From: an uncultured Lachnospiraceae bacterium
GTDB taxonomy: Bacteria > Bacillota > Clostridia > Lachnospirales > Lachnospiraceae
DNA: 61,063 nucleotides
Assembly (NCBI GenBank): GCA_902790935.1
Contig: CADATP010000012.1
Location: 1 to 61,063 of the forward strand
Reading direction: 5' to 3'
Each line of letters begins with the position of its first letter. Position 1 is the first letter of the stretch. Under the pieces are notes generated by a model, which saw only the letters and a list, made by a program, of their open reading frames with translations, was not told where the DNA came from and ran no database searches. Below are positions 1-8,458 of the stretch, one piece after another. The position numbers were made by a program, and so were the translations under genes.

Positions 1-1
1 C

Positions 2-112
2 TATGATGGTTCAGTAATGGAAACATTGTACGCGCCAAGAAGAGGTACGCTGTTCTTTATGCATTCTGACCCGATTACATATGCGGAAACAGCAGTGATA
101 AAGATGGTATGA
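2..112 (+). CDS. C-terminal fragment of an aspartoacylase/succinylglutamate desuccinylase-like protein (5' truncated by window)
   Basis: An open frame enters from the left edge and stops at TGA 110-112, giving 36 residues that end in YAETAVIKMV. The segment with APRRGTLFF followed by HSDPITYAE looks like the C-terminal beta-domain of zinc-dependent M14-type AstE/AspA deacylases, where a final G-T/I-L strand and an SDP-like loop close the protein. The catalytic half lies outside the window, so neither substrate nor activity can be judged. Codon use matches the neighbours. The assignment rests on a short tail only; any protein ending in a biotinyl-like beta-sandwich is an alternative. Confidence 0.45.
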   Translation, partial: YDGSVMETLYAPRRGTLFFMHSDPITYAETAVIKMV

Positions 113-259
113 GATGTACAAGGGATATGACAGGAGAAAGAAAGATACTAATCTTCCGGATGATATATTGCAGACAGTATTCGGACGTAAGATGCGGGTA
201 CCGTACCCCAAAAACAAAATCACCCGTTCGGAAGCCCCTATTTTTGGGCAAAAAAAGAG
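113..259. other. Spacer with no supported gene
   Basis: Between the truncated gene and tRNA-Gly I see no ribosome site followed by a convincing frame. Two overlapping plus-strand frames (from 109 and 114) run into the antisense of the tRNA and are not credible proteins. The stretch CCCCAAAAA (about 207-215) could pair with TTTTTGGG (about 240-247), a weak hairpin with a long loop. The T-rich run at 251-259 read on the minus strand is the likely tRNA terminator. Confidence 0.4.
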
Positions 260-330
260 AGCAGGTGATGGGAATCGAACCCACGTATTCAGCTTGGAAG
301 GCTGATGTTCTACCATTGAACCACACCTGC
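260..330 (-). tRNA. tRNA-Gly (anticodon UCC)
   Basis: On the minus strand the acceptor stem GCAGGTG (330-324) pairs with CACCTGC, the D-arm is GTTCAATGGTAGAAC, the anticodon arm is TCAGC-CTTCCAA-GCTGA with UCC in the loop, and the T-arm carries GGTTCGATTCC. The discriminator base is U, as usual for bacterial tRNA-Gly. CCA is not encoded: the next bases are CTC and then a T run that probably ends the transcript. A sigmaA-type promoter lies upstream at 366-394. The RNA decodes GGA/GGG glycine codons. Confidence 0.97.
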
Positions 331-365
331 ATTGTTTGTTGCTCTTGTGTGTCGCAACAAAGGGT

Positions 366-394
366 ATTCTAACTTATAGAATCGATATTGTCAA
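366..394 (-). promoter_or_regulatory. SigmaA-type promoter of tRNA-Gly
   Basis: Read on the minus strand: TTGACA (394-389), 17-base spacer, TAGAAT (371-366). It points at the tRNA, whose 5' end is 36 bases downstream. The -10 lies in a small palindrome, ATTCTA-N5-TAGAAT (366-382). Confidence 0.75.
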
Positions 395-456
395 CAACTT
401 TTTTTAAATTTTTTTTTGTGTTATTCTTTTAGGGGGAAAAAGCAAGGAGGAGACGT

Positions 457-1380
457 ATGGCAAAGAAGATTCTTGTTATAGGCGGTACATATTTTCTCGG
501 CAAGGCTTTTGTGCAAATGATCCTTGAGGAAACGGACTGTGAAGTTACGATCGTGCACCGCGGTACTGCGGGAGCGAAGATTGACATTGAAAGCGAGCGT
601 CTAACCGAGATTTTTGGGGACAGACATGACGGAGCGGCCCTTAGAGAACTTCCCGGGAAACACTATGACGCCGTTGTGGATTTTTGTGCGTATATAAAAG
701 GCGACATTTCCTTCTTGTTAGATCGTATAAAGGCTAAAGTAGATCATTACATATTCATCAGTACGGTTGATGTCTACCAAAGGGGACTCGGAAGGTTTCT
801 GGAGGAGGATGCTCCTCTTGAGACAAGAAGCTTTGGAGGTACGACGGGCGATTATATATCCGGCAAGGTTGCGCTTGAGTCGGAGATAAAAGAGGCCTGC
901 GCGAAAAAAGGCTGTGAATATACGGTTCTTAGGCCGGCCATCATCTTCGGACCGGAGAACTATGCGCCAAGAGAGGGAATGTACTTCTACTGGATCGGTA
1001 GCGCGGGGCAGGTGCTGTCTCCAACAGACTCGGACGGAGAGTTTCAGCTTGTGTACGTAAAAGACGTTGCCCGGGCAATAAAGCTTGTCATAGGCAACTC
1101 GGCAGCTTACGGCAAGGCGTTTAACGTCTGCGAAAACAAAACAGAAAACTACGAGAGTTTCTGCAAGCTTTTAAAAGAAGCTACAGGGGAAGACTTCGAG
1201 ATCCTTGAAACCCGCGTAGAAGTAATAAATGAAAAGAACATCCCGCTCCCTTTCCCCCTTACAAAGGCGGAGTCAAATTACTATGACGGCAAAGCCATAG
1301 CAGAGCTTGGAATTAAATTTACCGATAAGGTTTCGGCTATGAAAGAGACCTATCAGGATTATCTTAGGAGGAACTCATGA
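457..1380 (+). CDS. NAD(P)-dependent epimerase/dehydratase family protein (extended SDR)
   Basis: This 307-residue protein has the Rossmann glycine motif GGTYFLG at residues 9-15 and an SDR-type active site: Ser102 in ISTVDVY and Tyr133-xxx-Lys137 in GDYISGK. A VLRPAIIFGP segment follows at about 157-166, typical of sugar-nucleotide epimerases and dehydratases. It should bind NAD(P) and act on a sugar or sugar-like substrate in the cytoplasm; the substrate cannot be read from sequence. The glycine pattern GGTxFxG rather than GxxGxxG puts it with the atypical extended SDRs (CSP41-like). The ATG follows AGGAGGAG at about 446. Its stop overlaps the next start (ATGA), so it is translationally coupled to the deacetylase-like gene, suggesting a joint role in carbohydrate processing. 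Confidence 0.85.
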   Translation: MAKKILVIGGTYFLGKAFVQMILEETDCEVTIVHRGTAGAKIDIESERLTEIFGDRHDGAALRELPGKHYDAVVDFCAYIKGDISFLLDRIKAKVDHYIFISTVDVYQRGLGRFLEEDAPLETRSFGGTTGDYISGKVALESEIKEACAKKGCEYTVLRPAIIFGPENYAPREGMYFYWIGSAGQVLSPTDSDGEFQLVYVKDVARAIKLVIGNSAAYGKAFNVCENKTENYESFCKLLKEATGEDFEILETRVEVINEKNIPLPFPLTKAESNYYDGKAIAELGIKFTDKVSAMKETYQDYLRRNS

Positions 1381-2177
1381 AATTTTTATATCCCGAAGGA
1401 AAGAAAAAAGCGCTGACATTCAGCTACGATGACGGAGAGATCTTTGATATTAAGCTGGCGGAAATCCTTAGAAAGCATGGAATGAAGGGAACTTTCAACT
1501 TAAACTCTTCAAATCTTTGCGATACTGACGGCGGCCGCTATGTCAACAAAAACAAGCTCGCCGAGATTTATGCGGGCCACGAGATCGCAATCCACGGCGT
1601 TGAACATAAAAACCTTTGCCAGATGACAGATCAGGAGATCGCGCTTGAAATTCTCCCCGACAGACAGGCCCTCGAAAAGCTTACAGGCGGTCTTGTACAG
1701 GGTATGGCATACGCCTTTGGCGCGTACAACGATAATATCATAAGGATAATCGGCACCCTCGGAGTACACTACTCAAGAACCGTTGGTGAGAATCATTATT
1801 TTGATCTTCCAAAGAATTTCCTTGCTTGGGATGCGACCTGCCATCATGATCATGATGTAATGAAATGGGGAAAAGAATTTCTTGATTGTCCGGATTGGAA
1901 AGAACTTCCTCTTATGTACGTTTGGGGACATTCCTATGAGTTTGGCCGCCCCGATGACTGGCATATAATAGAAGAATTCACCGATATGATGCAGAACCGA
2001 GATGAAATCTGGTATGCAACAAACGGTGAAATCTACGATTATATTACAGCTATAAGACGACTGGAACTCGGCGCCGGACGTGACATTGTTTACAATCCTA
2101 CCGCTTTTAAGATCTGGTATAAGGGTAAGGATGGAAAACCGATGGTTATAGAACCCGGGAAGACCGTAAGGCTCTAA
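1377..2177 (+). CDS. Polysaccharide deacetylase (NodB-like) family protein
   Basis: A 266-residue protein with NodB-domain motif 1, TFSYDDG at residues 14-20 (Asp18 and Asp19, catalytic base and metal ligand), and motif 2 HGVEH at 73-77 supplying two metal-binding histidines. A VWGHSYEFG segment near residues 180-190 fits the later substrate-groove motif. Such enzymes remove N- or O-acetyl groups from glycans with a divalent metal. There is no signal peptide or membrane segment, so it probably acts in the cytoplasm, unlike cell-wall deacetylases. The start overlaps the upstream SDR gene by four bases (ATGA), and Shine-Dalgarno AGGAGG lies inside the end of that gene. Exact substrate unknown. 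Confidence 0.85.
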   Translation: MKFLYPEGKKKALTFSYDDGEIFDIKLAEILRKHGMKGTFNLNSSNLCDTDGGRYVNKNKLAEIYAGHEIAIHGVEHKNLCQMTDQEIALEILPDRQALEKLTGGLVQGMAYAFGAYNDNIIRIIGTLGVHYSRTVGENHYFDLPKNFLAWDATCHHDHDVMKWGKEFLDCPDWKELPLMYVWGHSYEFGRPDDWHIIEEFTDMMQNRDEIWYATNGEIYDYITAIRRLELGAGRDIVYNPTAFKIWYKGKDGKPMVIEPGKTVRL

Positions 2178-2188
2178 ACTTATTCGGA

Positions 2189-3256
2189 CTATTTTCCGAT
2201 CGTGTTTTTAATAAGACTGATAATAACAGGGATGGCGTTCTGCATGGAGCTTTTTTCCATAGCATGAATATAGCTGTCCCTGTCTTCGTATACGGCGCAT
2301 ACCGTATCTGTCAAAAGCTCGGGAGTAAGAGTGTCCTGGTCTAAAACCTTGCTGTATCCCTGAGATGCAAAGGACTCTGCGTTTAAAAGCTGGTCGCCTC
2401 GGCTTGACTTTGCCGGAAGGGGGATAAGGATATTTGGCTTTTTAAGGGCTACGATCTCGCAGATAGCGTTGGCTCCGGCCCTTGAGATGATTACATCTGC
2501 CATAGCAAAGAGATCCTTCATCTCATCCTTTATATACTCAAACTGTACATAACCTTTGGTTCCTTCAAGGGATTCATCTTTTTTGTTTTTTCCGCAAAGA
2601 TGGCAGACGTTAAACTTGGGAAGAAGTAAAGGAAGGGCTTCTCTTAAAGCTTTGTTTACGGCTACGGCGCCGAGGGATCCTCCGGTAACCATCAAAACAG
2701 GCTTATCATCCGTAAATCCGCAAAAAGCCTTTCCCCTCGCTGCATCGCCCGTAAAGAGCTCGGCCCTGATGGGGGTTCCTGTGTGGACTGCTTTTCCCGC
2801 GGGGAGCTTTGAAACGGTCTCCGGGAAGTTGCAGCAAACCTTCTTTGCCGCTCCGTAGCAAAGCTTATTTGCAAGCCCCGGTGTCATATCCGATTCGTGG
2901 ATGATGCAGGGAATTTTAAGAGCCGCCGCAGCGCGGACTACGGGGACGCTTACAAATCCGCCCTTTGAAAAGACAACATCGGGCTTATATTCCTTTAAAA
3001 ACTTTTTTGCCTCATTAAATCCCTTGACAACCTTAAAAGGATCGGTCAGATTCTTGACGTCTATATAGCGGCGGAATTTGCCTGTCGCAACGCCGACGTA
3101 GTTAAGCCCCTGATCCGTGGCAAGCTGTTTTTCGATTCCATCGTAAGAGCCGACGTAAGTAATCTCAAAACCTTCTTTATTAAGCGCCGGGAGGAGAGCA
3201 AGGTTCGGGGTTACATGTCCCGCGGTGCCGCCTCCGGTGAGAACTATTTTACTCAT
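2189..3256 (-). CDS. murG: UDP-GlcNAc:lipid II N-acetylglucosaminyltransferase MurG
   Basis: This GT28 enzyme transfers GlcNAc to undecaprenyl-PP-MurNAc-pentapeptide, making lipid II at the inner face of the membrane. At 355 residues it has the family length. Visible motifs are GGTAGHVTPN near the N-terminus (lipid-phosphate loop), HESDMTPG in the middle, and the UDP-GlcNAc domain with GGSLGA, SRAGANAICE and KPNILIPLP. The start at 3256 (MSKIVLTGGGTAGH) is preferred over an upstream in-frame Met at 3343 because AAGGAG sits about 7 bases before it and the family begins just ahead of this strand. It stands alone, away from a division cluster, between convergent and divergent plus-strand neighbours. 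Confidence 0.95.
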   Translation of the reverse strand: MSKIVLTGGGTAGHVTPNLALLPALNKEGFEITYVGSYDGIEKQLATDQGLNYVGVATGKFRRYIDVKNLTDPFKVVKGFNEAKKFLKEYKPDVVFSKGGFVSVPVVRAAAALKIPCIIHESDMTPGLANKLCYGAAKKVCCNFPETVSKLPAGKAVHTGTPIRAELFTGDAARGKAFCGFTDDKPVLMVTGGSLGAVAVNKALREALPLLLPKFNVCHLCGKNKKDESLEGTKGYVQFEYIKDEMKDLFAMADVIISRAGANAICEIVALKKPNILIPLPAKSSRGDQLLNAESFASQGYSKVLDQDTLTPELLTDTVCAVYEDRDSYIHAMEKSSMQNAIPVIISLIKNTIGK

Positions 3257-3421
3257 TTTTTCTCCTTCGGATTGAAAAACCAATCTGATTAATTTATTCT
3301 TAATAATTGACATTCTACCACCATAACCTTGAATTTGCCACACGACTTTGATAAAATAAACAGGGTTTGCACAATATCTTGCAATACCCCTAACCCTTTA
3401 GATAGCTTAAGAGGCGGACTT

Positions 3422-4381
3422 ATGAAGATAGTTGTACTTGAAAGAAACAGCGTAGGACCCGATATCCCGGTTGACTGTTTTAATGAACTGGGGGAAGTGG
3501 TTTGCTACCCCAATACCGTTACGGTTTCCGATGTCGCCGAGAGGGTTAAGGACGCCGATATCGTGGTAGCCAACAAGTCGCCGATGAACGAGGAAAGCTT
3601 AGGGGATGCCCCCAATATCAAGCTTGTCTGCGAGTTTGCCACAGGGTATGACAACTGCGACCTTAAGTATTTAAGATCAAGAAACATCCCCGTCTGCAAC
3701 GTGGTCAACTACTGTACCGATATGGTTGCGCAGCACAGCTTCGCTATGGCTCTCGCTCTTTCTCAGAGCCTGCCGCATTACGACAATTACGTTAAATCCG
3801 GCGAGTACAGCGCCCAGGACAGATTCTCAAACTTTGATGTTCCTTTCTACGAGCTTGCGGGCAAGACCTGGGGAATCGTGGGAATGGGTAATATCGGAAG
3901 AAAGGTAGCGCAGATAGCAAGCGCCTTCGGATGCAAGGTTATCTTCCATTCCGTCACCGGTACAAGTAAGGTTACGCAGTACGAGCGCGTTGATAAGGAT
4001 ACTCTCCTTAAAGAGAGCGATTTTGTCTCAATCCATTGTCCCTTAAGCGATATCACAAGGGATTTTATCGACGCTGACGCTCTTAAAAAGATGAAAAAAA
4101 CGGCAGTCCTTATAAATGTAGCAAGAGGACCTGTTGTAAATAATACCGCTCTTGCCGAGGCCCTTGAAAGCGGCGAGATAAAAGCGGCGGGACTGGACGT
4201 TCTCGAAAAGGAGCCTTTGGCCCCTTCGAATCCTCTTTCAAAGATCAAGGATTCCAACAAACTTATCATCACTCCCCATCTTGCATGGGGCAGCGTAGAA
4301 GCCAGAACAAGATGCGTTCTCGGCGTGTACGACAATATAAAGGCATTCTTGGACGGCAGTCCGATACATGTCGTAAATTAA
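3422..4381 (+). CDS. D-isomer-specific 2-hydroxyacid dehydrogenase
   Basis: The 319-residue protein has the family's two-domain layout. The NAD-binding loop GMGNIG is at residues 154-159. The catalytic triad is visible as Arg235 in NVARGPVV, Glu264 in LEKEP and His286 in TPHLAW. It should interconvert a 2-keto acid and a D-2-hydroxy acid with NAD(H), for example hydroxypyruvate/glycerate or another short substrate; which one is not clear. The start at 3422 (MKIVVLERNS) is chosen over the longer frame from 3329 because the added residues look like translated leader and a GAGGCGG ribosome site precedes it. It is followed after 12 bases by the small transporter pair, which may carry a related compound. 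Confidence 0.88.
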   Translation: MKIVVLERNSVGPDIPVDCFNELGEVVCYPNTVTVSDVAERVKDADIVVANKSPMNEESLGDAPNIKLVCEFATGYDNCDLKYLRSRNIPVCNVVNYCTDMVAQHSFAMALALSQSLPHYDNYVKSGEYSAQDRFSNFDVPFYELAGKTWGIVGMGNIGRKVAQIASAFGCKVIFHSVTGTSKVTQYERVDKDTLLKESDFVSIHCPLSDITRDFIDADALKKMKKTAVLINVARGPVVNNTALAEALESGEIKAAGLDVLEKEPLAPSNPLSKIKDSNKLIITPHLAWGSVEARTRCVLGVYDNIKAFLDGSPIHVVN

Positions 4382-4393
4382 AGGAAGAAAGAT

Positions 4394-4786
4394 ATGATCG
4401 AATCTCTTAAGAAAAACGGCAAAGGAATCATTCTTTTGCTGATCAGCGCTTTCAGTTTAGCGCTGGGACAGCTGCTTTGGAAAAAGCCTCTTGAGAATGT
4501 AGATATTCCTCTCGTTCTCGCCTCGGGATTTTCCGGCATCTGGTCGCTGTTTTTAAAGGTTTTACCCGGCTTTATCGTTTACGCCATCGGCGCGGTAGTA
4601 ATGACTATCGGACTCGGATACGGAGAGCTTTCTGTGCTGCAGCCTATTAACTCAATGAGCTATGTATTTGCACTCATCCTTTCCGCAATATTCGTACCTA
4701 CCGAATCCATTTCCGTCATCACCGTGATCGGCGTATTCGTAGTAATTGTCGGAGTTATCGTGATAGGAGGAAGCAGCAAGAAATGA
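4394..4786 (+). CDS. Small DMT/EamA-type membrane protein, first of a pair
   Basis: A 130-residue very hydrophobic protein with four predicted membrane segments (about residues 12-28, 38-60, 65-90 and 100-125). Its size and pattern match half-size drug/metabolite transporters (SMR-like or ArnE/ArnF-like) that work as dimers. The next gene encodes a similar 125-residue protein and overlaps by four bases (ATGA), so the two probably form a heterodimer. AAGGAAG lies before the ATG. Substrate unknown. The dehydrogenase gene directly upstream suggests export or uptake of a small organic metabolite, but that is only context. Confidence 0.72.
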   Translation: MIESLKKNGKGIILLLISAFSLALGQLLWKKPLENVDIPLVLASGFSGIWSLFLKVLPGFIVYAIGAVVMTIGLGYGELSVLQPINSMSYVFALILSAIFVPTESISVITVIGVFVVIVGVIVIGGSSKK

Positions 4787-5160
4787 CAATGAATCCCCTA
4801 TCCGTAAAAGAGATCATTATTATAATCGTGATCCTCTTGTCATCAACATGTATTTCCTCTCTTGCGAGTTACTTTTTAAAGAAAGCATCTCCCGCTGACG
4901 GAGGAAACAAGATCAAGATACTTCTCTCGCCGTTTTTCTATCTCGGCGGGGTGATGTATGTGGTGTCAGCTGCCGCAAATATATATTTATTGCAAAAGCT
5001 GCCTTATGCCATAGTGCTCCCCTTAGGATCGCTGACCTACATCTGGACGATGTTCTTCTCCAACAGACTTCTCGGCGAGAAGATCACAGGACGCAAGATC
5101 CTCGGAATGTGCATTATTATTGCCGGCGTTGTATTGGTAGCATTGGGAAAAGGTAAGTAA
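4783..5160 (+). CDS. Small DMT/EamA-type membrane protein, second of a pair
   Basis: This 125-residue protein has four hydrophobic segments and a YAIVLPLGSLTYIWTMFFS stretch near residues 70-88, then a conserved acidic residue in LGEKITGRKILG, as in EamA and SMR half-transporters. It overlaps the preceding gene by four bases. The start at 4783 is favoured over a second ATG at 4789 because AGGAGG at 4765-4770 is nearer. The pair together equals one full-length DMT carrier. Function and orientation of each half are not determinable here. Confidence 0.72.
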   Translation: MTMNPLSVKEIIIIIVILLSSTCISSLASYFLKKASPADGGNKIKILLSPFFYLGGVMYVVSAAANIYLLQKLPYAIVLPLGSLTYIWTMFFSNRLLGEKITGRKILGMCIIIAGVVLVALGKGK

Positions 5161-5175
5161 AGGAAGGAAATTAGT

Positions 5176-6339
5176 ATGATGAAAAAGTTAGTTTCAGTTA
5201 TGCTTTGTCTCGGCTTATCCGCATGTCTTCTTGCAGGATGCTCCTCAGATAAAGCAGACGTAGCGGATGATTCCGCATCCAGCACAATAGCTCAGCCCAT
5301 CGGAGGTGAAACAGAGAGCCCCGTGGTAGAAGAGCCTGCCGCTGAAGAACCCGAAGAGCCCACGCCCTCCGGTGATTTCAAAATCTTAGACAACGCAGAT
5401 GCTCCCGAAGGATTCGTTTACAACGAGCTTTCAGGAAGACTTATCGACGCATCCATCGAAAATCAGCGTCCCATCGCCGCAATGGTTGATAATGAGAAGA
5501 CCGCTCTTGACCACTTCGGACTTAACGATGCCGACGTTATTTATGAGATGGTAAACAGTCTTGAGAACAACCGTGTAACCAGACTTATGGTTATCATCAA
5601 GGACTGGGACAAAGTAGAAAGACTCGGAAGTGTCAGAAGTGCCCGTACTACAAACTGCATGCTTGCAGCAGAGTGGAACGCAGTACTCCTTCATGACGGC
5701 GGTCCTTTCTACATCAACGATTACATTAAGCTTGATTCCATTGATAACTTAAGTGGTGTATTTGCACGTATCAAGAACGGAAAACCCGTTGAGTTTACCG
5801 AGTATGTTACTCATGATGACCTTGTAAAGTACCTCAAGAATTCAACCGCTATTGATACCGAGTACAATTCATATTACACAGGCCCTCACTTCAAGTTCTC
5901 TGAGAGCAATGCAATGGAAGGAAATACCTACAGCTCTGAAAAGGATGCTGTCGGAACTATTTCTCTTCCTTTCCCTCATAACGCTTCAGAGCTCCACTAC
6001 AACGCTGACGAGAACATGTACGAGTACTACGAGTACGGCGCAGCGCACGTTGACGGAGAGACCGGAGAGGTTCTTAAGTTCAGAAACGTTATCCTTCAGA
6101 GAGCTTCTATGGGTAAGTACGATGACAATGGTTATATGTACTATAACATCGGCGGATCCGGAGAAGGATACTATATAACCGATGGAAAGTGCGTTCCTAT
6201 TACTTGGAACAAGCCCTTAAATCTTGAAGGAAACACAGTTTATCTTGATTCAAACGGAAACGAGATCGTCCTTAATGCAGGTACTACCTACATCGGACTT
6301 ATTCCCGATGATACCTGGAGCACTATGGTTATCAAGTAA
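5176..6339 (+). CDS. DUF3048 (YerB-like) lipoprotein
   Basis: The 387-residue product starts with a lipoprotein signal (MMKKLVSVMLCLGLSACLL then AGCSS, Cys22 as the lipidated residue), followed by an acidic, proline-rich linker to about residue 65. The rest fits the YerB/DUF3048 family: NQRPIAAMVDN followed by a segment ending in DADVIYEM is the usual start of the domain, and MVIIKDWDKVERLGSVRSART matches the core. The family sits on the outer membrane face; its function is not established. It ends the plus-strand run before a bidirectional terminator, facing the response regulator. AAGGAAGG precedes the start. Confidence 0.85.
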   Translation: MMKKLVSVMLCLGLSACLLAGCSSDKADVADDSASSTIAQPIGGETESPVVEEPAAEEPEEPTPSGDFKILDNADAPEGFVYNELSGRLIDASIENQRPIAAMVDNEKTALDHFGLNDADVIYEMVNSLENNRVTRLMVIIKDWDKVERLGSVRSARTTNCMLAAEWNAVLLHDGGPFYINDYIKLDSIDNLSGVFARIKNGKPVEFTEYVTHDDLVKYLKNSTAIDTEYNSYYTGPHFKFSESNAMEGNTYSSEKDAVGTISLPFPHNASELHYNADENMYEYYEYGAAHVDGETGEVLKFRNVILQRASMGKYDDNGYMYYNIGGSGEGYYITDGKCVPITWNKPLNLEGNTVYLDSNGNEIVLNAGTTYIGLIPDDTWSTMVIK

Positions 6340-6382
6340 TTGCTTTAATCTTTTTTAGGATTAAGAATTAGTATTAAGATAA

Positions 6383-6419
6383 AAAAGGAACTGGATGTGC
6401 TAACATTCGGTTCCTTTTA
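6383..6419. terminator. Bidirectional intrinsic terminator
   Basis: AAAAGGAAC (6383-6391) pairs with GTTCCTTTT (6410-6418), with T runs in both directions. It separates the convergent DUF3048 and response-regulator genes and can end transcription from either side. A second small dyad, TTAATC/GATTAA, lies just upstream around 6345-6365. Confidence 0.8.
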
Positions 6420-6452
6420 AATGTGTTTTATTGGTATTTAATTAGTCTTTGA

Positions 6453-7148
6453 TTATACCTTAAAGCGGTAGCCTACGCCCCAGATAGTTTCGATGTAATC
6501 GGGGTTTGCGTTGTCCTTTTCGATCTTCTCACGGATTTTCTTGATATGAACCGTAACGGTGGCGATATCTCCGATCGATTCCATATCCCAGATTTTCCTG
6601 AAGAGCTCTTCCTTGGTAAATACATGGTTGGGATTCTCAGCAAGGAAAGTTAAAAGGTCAAATTCTTTGGTTGTAAAAGCTCTTTCCTCGCCGTCGACAA
6701 ATACTCTGCGTGCGGTCTTATCAATCCTTAAACCGCGGATCTCGATAATATCGTTCTCAGTTTTTTGCTGACCGGCCTTTACAAGCCTGTCATATCTTGA
6801 AAGGTGTGCCTTAACTCTGGCAACAAGCTCGCTGGGGCTGAAGGGCTTAGTCATATAATCGTCAGCGCCGAGACCGAGTCCTCTTATCTTATCGATATCA
6901 TCTTTCTTTGCCGATACCATGATGATCGGAATGTTGATAGTTTTTCGGATTTCCTTGCAGACCTCAAAACCGTCCATCTCGGGGAGCATCAGATCAAGTA
7001 CAACAAGGTCATATGAATTGTTTCTTGCGGCTTCAAGTCCGGCAAGTCCGGTATTGCATACATCTACTTCATAATCGCTCATCTCGAGATAGTCTTTTTC
7101 GAGGTCTGCGATATCATGTTCGTCTTCAATGATCAAAACTTTACTCAT
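6453..7148 (-). CDS. OmpR/PhoB-family response regulator
   Basis: A 231-residue two-domain regulator. The receiver has acidic residues EDE at 8-10, the phospho-acceptor Asp52 in VVLDLMLPEMDG, and the conserved Lys in YMTKPFSPSEL near 105. The C-terminal winged helix ends with WGVGYRF, typical of OmpR/PhoB DNA-binding domains. It lies 32 bases downstream of its histidine kinase on the same strand and should be phosphorylated by it, then bind promoter DNA. No target sites can be identified. The stimulus is unknown, and no transporter or resistance gene sits next to the pair. Confidence 0.93.
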   Translation of the reverse strand: MSKVLIIEDEHDIADLEKDYLEMSDYEVDVCNTGLAGLEAARNNSYDLVVLDLMLPEMDGFEVCKEIRKTINIPIIMVSAKKDDIDKIRGLGLGADDYMTKPFSPSELVARVKAHLSRYDRLVKAGQQKTENDIIEIRGLRIDKTARRVFVDGEERAFTTKEFDLLTFLAENPNHVFTKEELFRKIWDMESIGDIATVTVHIKKIREKIEKDNANPDYIETIWGVGYRFKV

Positions 7149-7180
7149 ATACGTTTCTCCAATCTGCCTTTCTTTTAGAG

Positions 7181-8278
7181 CTAAAGCTCAATATATTTTC
7201 TGAGAACAAAGTGCATACATGTGCTTTCGCCTTCTTTACTGGTTGCCCAGATATATCCGCCATGGTCCTCAATGATTTTCTTAACAATGGAAAGCCCGAT
7301 GCCGCTGCCGCCCTGAGCGGAGTTGCGGGAAGAGTCTGTCCGGTAAAATCTTTCAAATATCTTGGGAAGATCCTGCTGGGCGATACCGCGGCCGTTATCC
7401 TCAATCTCTACCATAACCGAATCCGATTCATCAAGAAGCCTTATATCTATCTTTGCCTTGGGCTTATCGATGTACTTGATGGAGTTGCTGATGATATTGT
7501 TGATGACTTTCTTTAGCTGTTCCGGATCCGCTATTACAAGAGTATCATGCGAAACCATATTTGTATATGTGTATTCAATGCCTCTTTCTTCCAGGTCGAG
7601 ACCGATCTCCTCGATACAATCGTTGAAATAGTCTGCAATATTGATACGCAAAAACTTGTAGGGAATGCGATCGTTGCAGGCGTTTGAGTACGTTGTAAGC
7701 TCGTTTATAAGCCTGTCCATATCCACGGCTTTGTTGTAAATTGTTTTTACATACTTGGTAGTCTTTTCGGGGGTAGTACATATTCCGTCAAGAATACCCT
7801 CGGCGTAACCCTTGATAGCGGTGATAGGAGTCTTTAGGTCGTGGGAAATATTGCTGACCAGCTCCCTGTTTTTTTCCTCCTGACGAGAACGCTCCTCACA
7901 GGTTTCCTTAAGGCGCATACGCATATCTTCGTAGTTGCGGTATAGGTCGCCGAACTCGTTTTCTGCGTTGGTCTCAAGCACGTATGTATAATCGCCCTCG
8001 CGGATCTTGTTCATAGCTTCATTCAGCTTGCTGACAGGCTCGTAAATCCCGCGCCTTATCCATGTTGAAACAAGAAGTCCCGTCATAACAAGGATGACTA
8101 CGCAGGCGATGAGAAGGTCGATAAGCCAATGCTTTGTAAGCTGGTCAAAGGTAAACTTCATCTCGGGAGTAATACCGCCGAGGAATCTTCCGATTCCGAG
8201 GAAAGCCAGAAACATAAAAAGCAGTGGAACGACTATGGATATGATACATGCAAATATGATTTTTGTTTTAATCTTCAT
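7181..8278 (-). CDS. Sensor histidine kinase with HAMP domain
   Basis: The protein has about 365 residues. Two membrane segments (about 5-33 and 53-75) enclose only about 20 external residues, so it is an intramembrane-sensing type. HAMP covers roughly 78-130, the HisKA box SNISHDLKTPI has His146, and the ATPase domain shows NNIISNSIKY, EDNGRGI and GGSGIGLSIV. It should autophosphorylate and pass phosphate to the regulator 32 bases downstream. The chosen start is ATG 8278; an in-frame GTG at 8287 is possible, and neither has a strong ribosome site. The tiny extracytoplasmic loop suggests sensing within the membrane or through a partner protein. Confidence 0.92.
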   Translation of the reverse strand: MKIKTKIIFACIISIVVPLLFMFLAFLGIGRFLGGITPEMKFTFDQLTKHWLIDLLIACVVILVMTGLLVSTWIRRGIYEPVSKLNEAMNKIREGDYTYVLETNAENEFGDLYRNYEDMRMRLKETCEERSRQEEKNRELVSNISHDLKTPITAIKGYAEGILDGICTTPEKTTKYVKTIYNKAVDMDRLINELTTYSNACNDRIPYKFLRINIADYFNDCIEEIGLDLEERGIEYTYTNMVSHDTLVIADPEQLKKVINNIISNSIKYIDKPKAKIDIRLLDESDSVMVEIEDNGRGIAQQDLPKIFERFYRTDSSRNSAQGGSGIGLSIVKKIIEDHGGYIWATSKEGESTCMHFVLRKYIEL

Positions 8279-8345
8279 AATTCGCACCGTTCTTCAAAAT
8301 AGTTTATTTTCACTTAAAAAAGTGGGAAATATAAGTTACAGAGAA

Positions 8346-8373
8346 AGTATAGCACAACGTGGTTAATTTCGAA
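8346..8373 (-). promoter_or_regulatory. Candidate sigmaA promoter of the kinase-regulator operon
   Basis: Read on the minus strand: TTCGAA (8373-8368), 16-base spacer, TATACT (8351-8346). The -10 is good and the -35 weak. A small CACTT/AAGTG dyad lies between it and the kinase start. Confidence 0.4.
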
Positions 8374-8458
8374 GAAAATAAGTCTAAAAAAATTATTAAA
8401 ATTGATAAAAAATATAGGAAAAAAGCGCATTTAAGAAGGAAGGTAGAGCGTACTAACC

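Noticed and set aside
109-372. Plus-strand frame across the tRNA-Gly region
   Set aside because: Its middle is the antisense translation of the tRNA, and there is no ribosome site.
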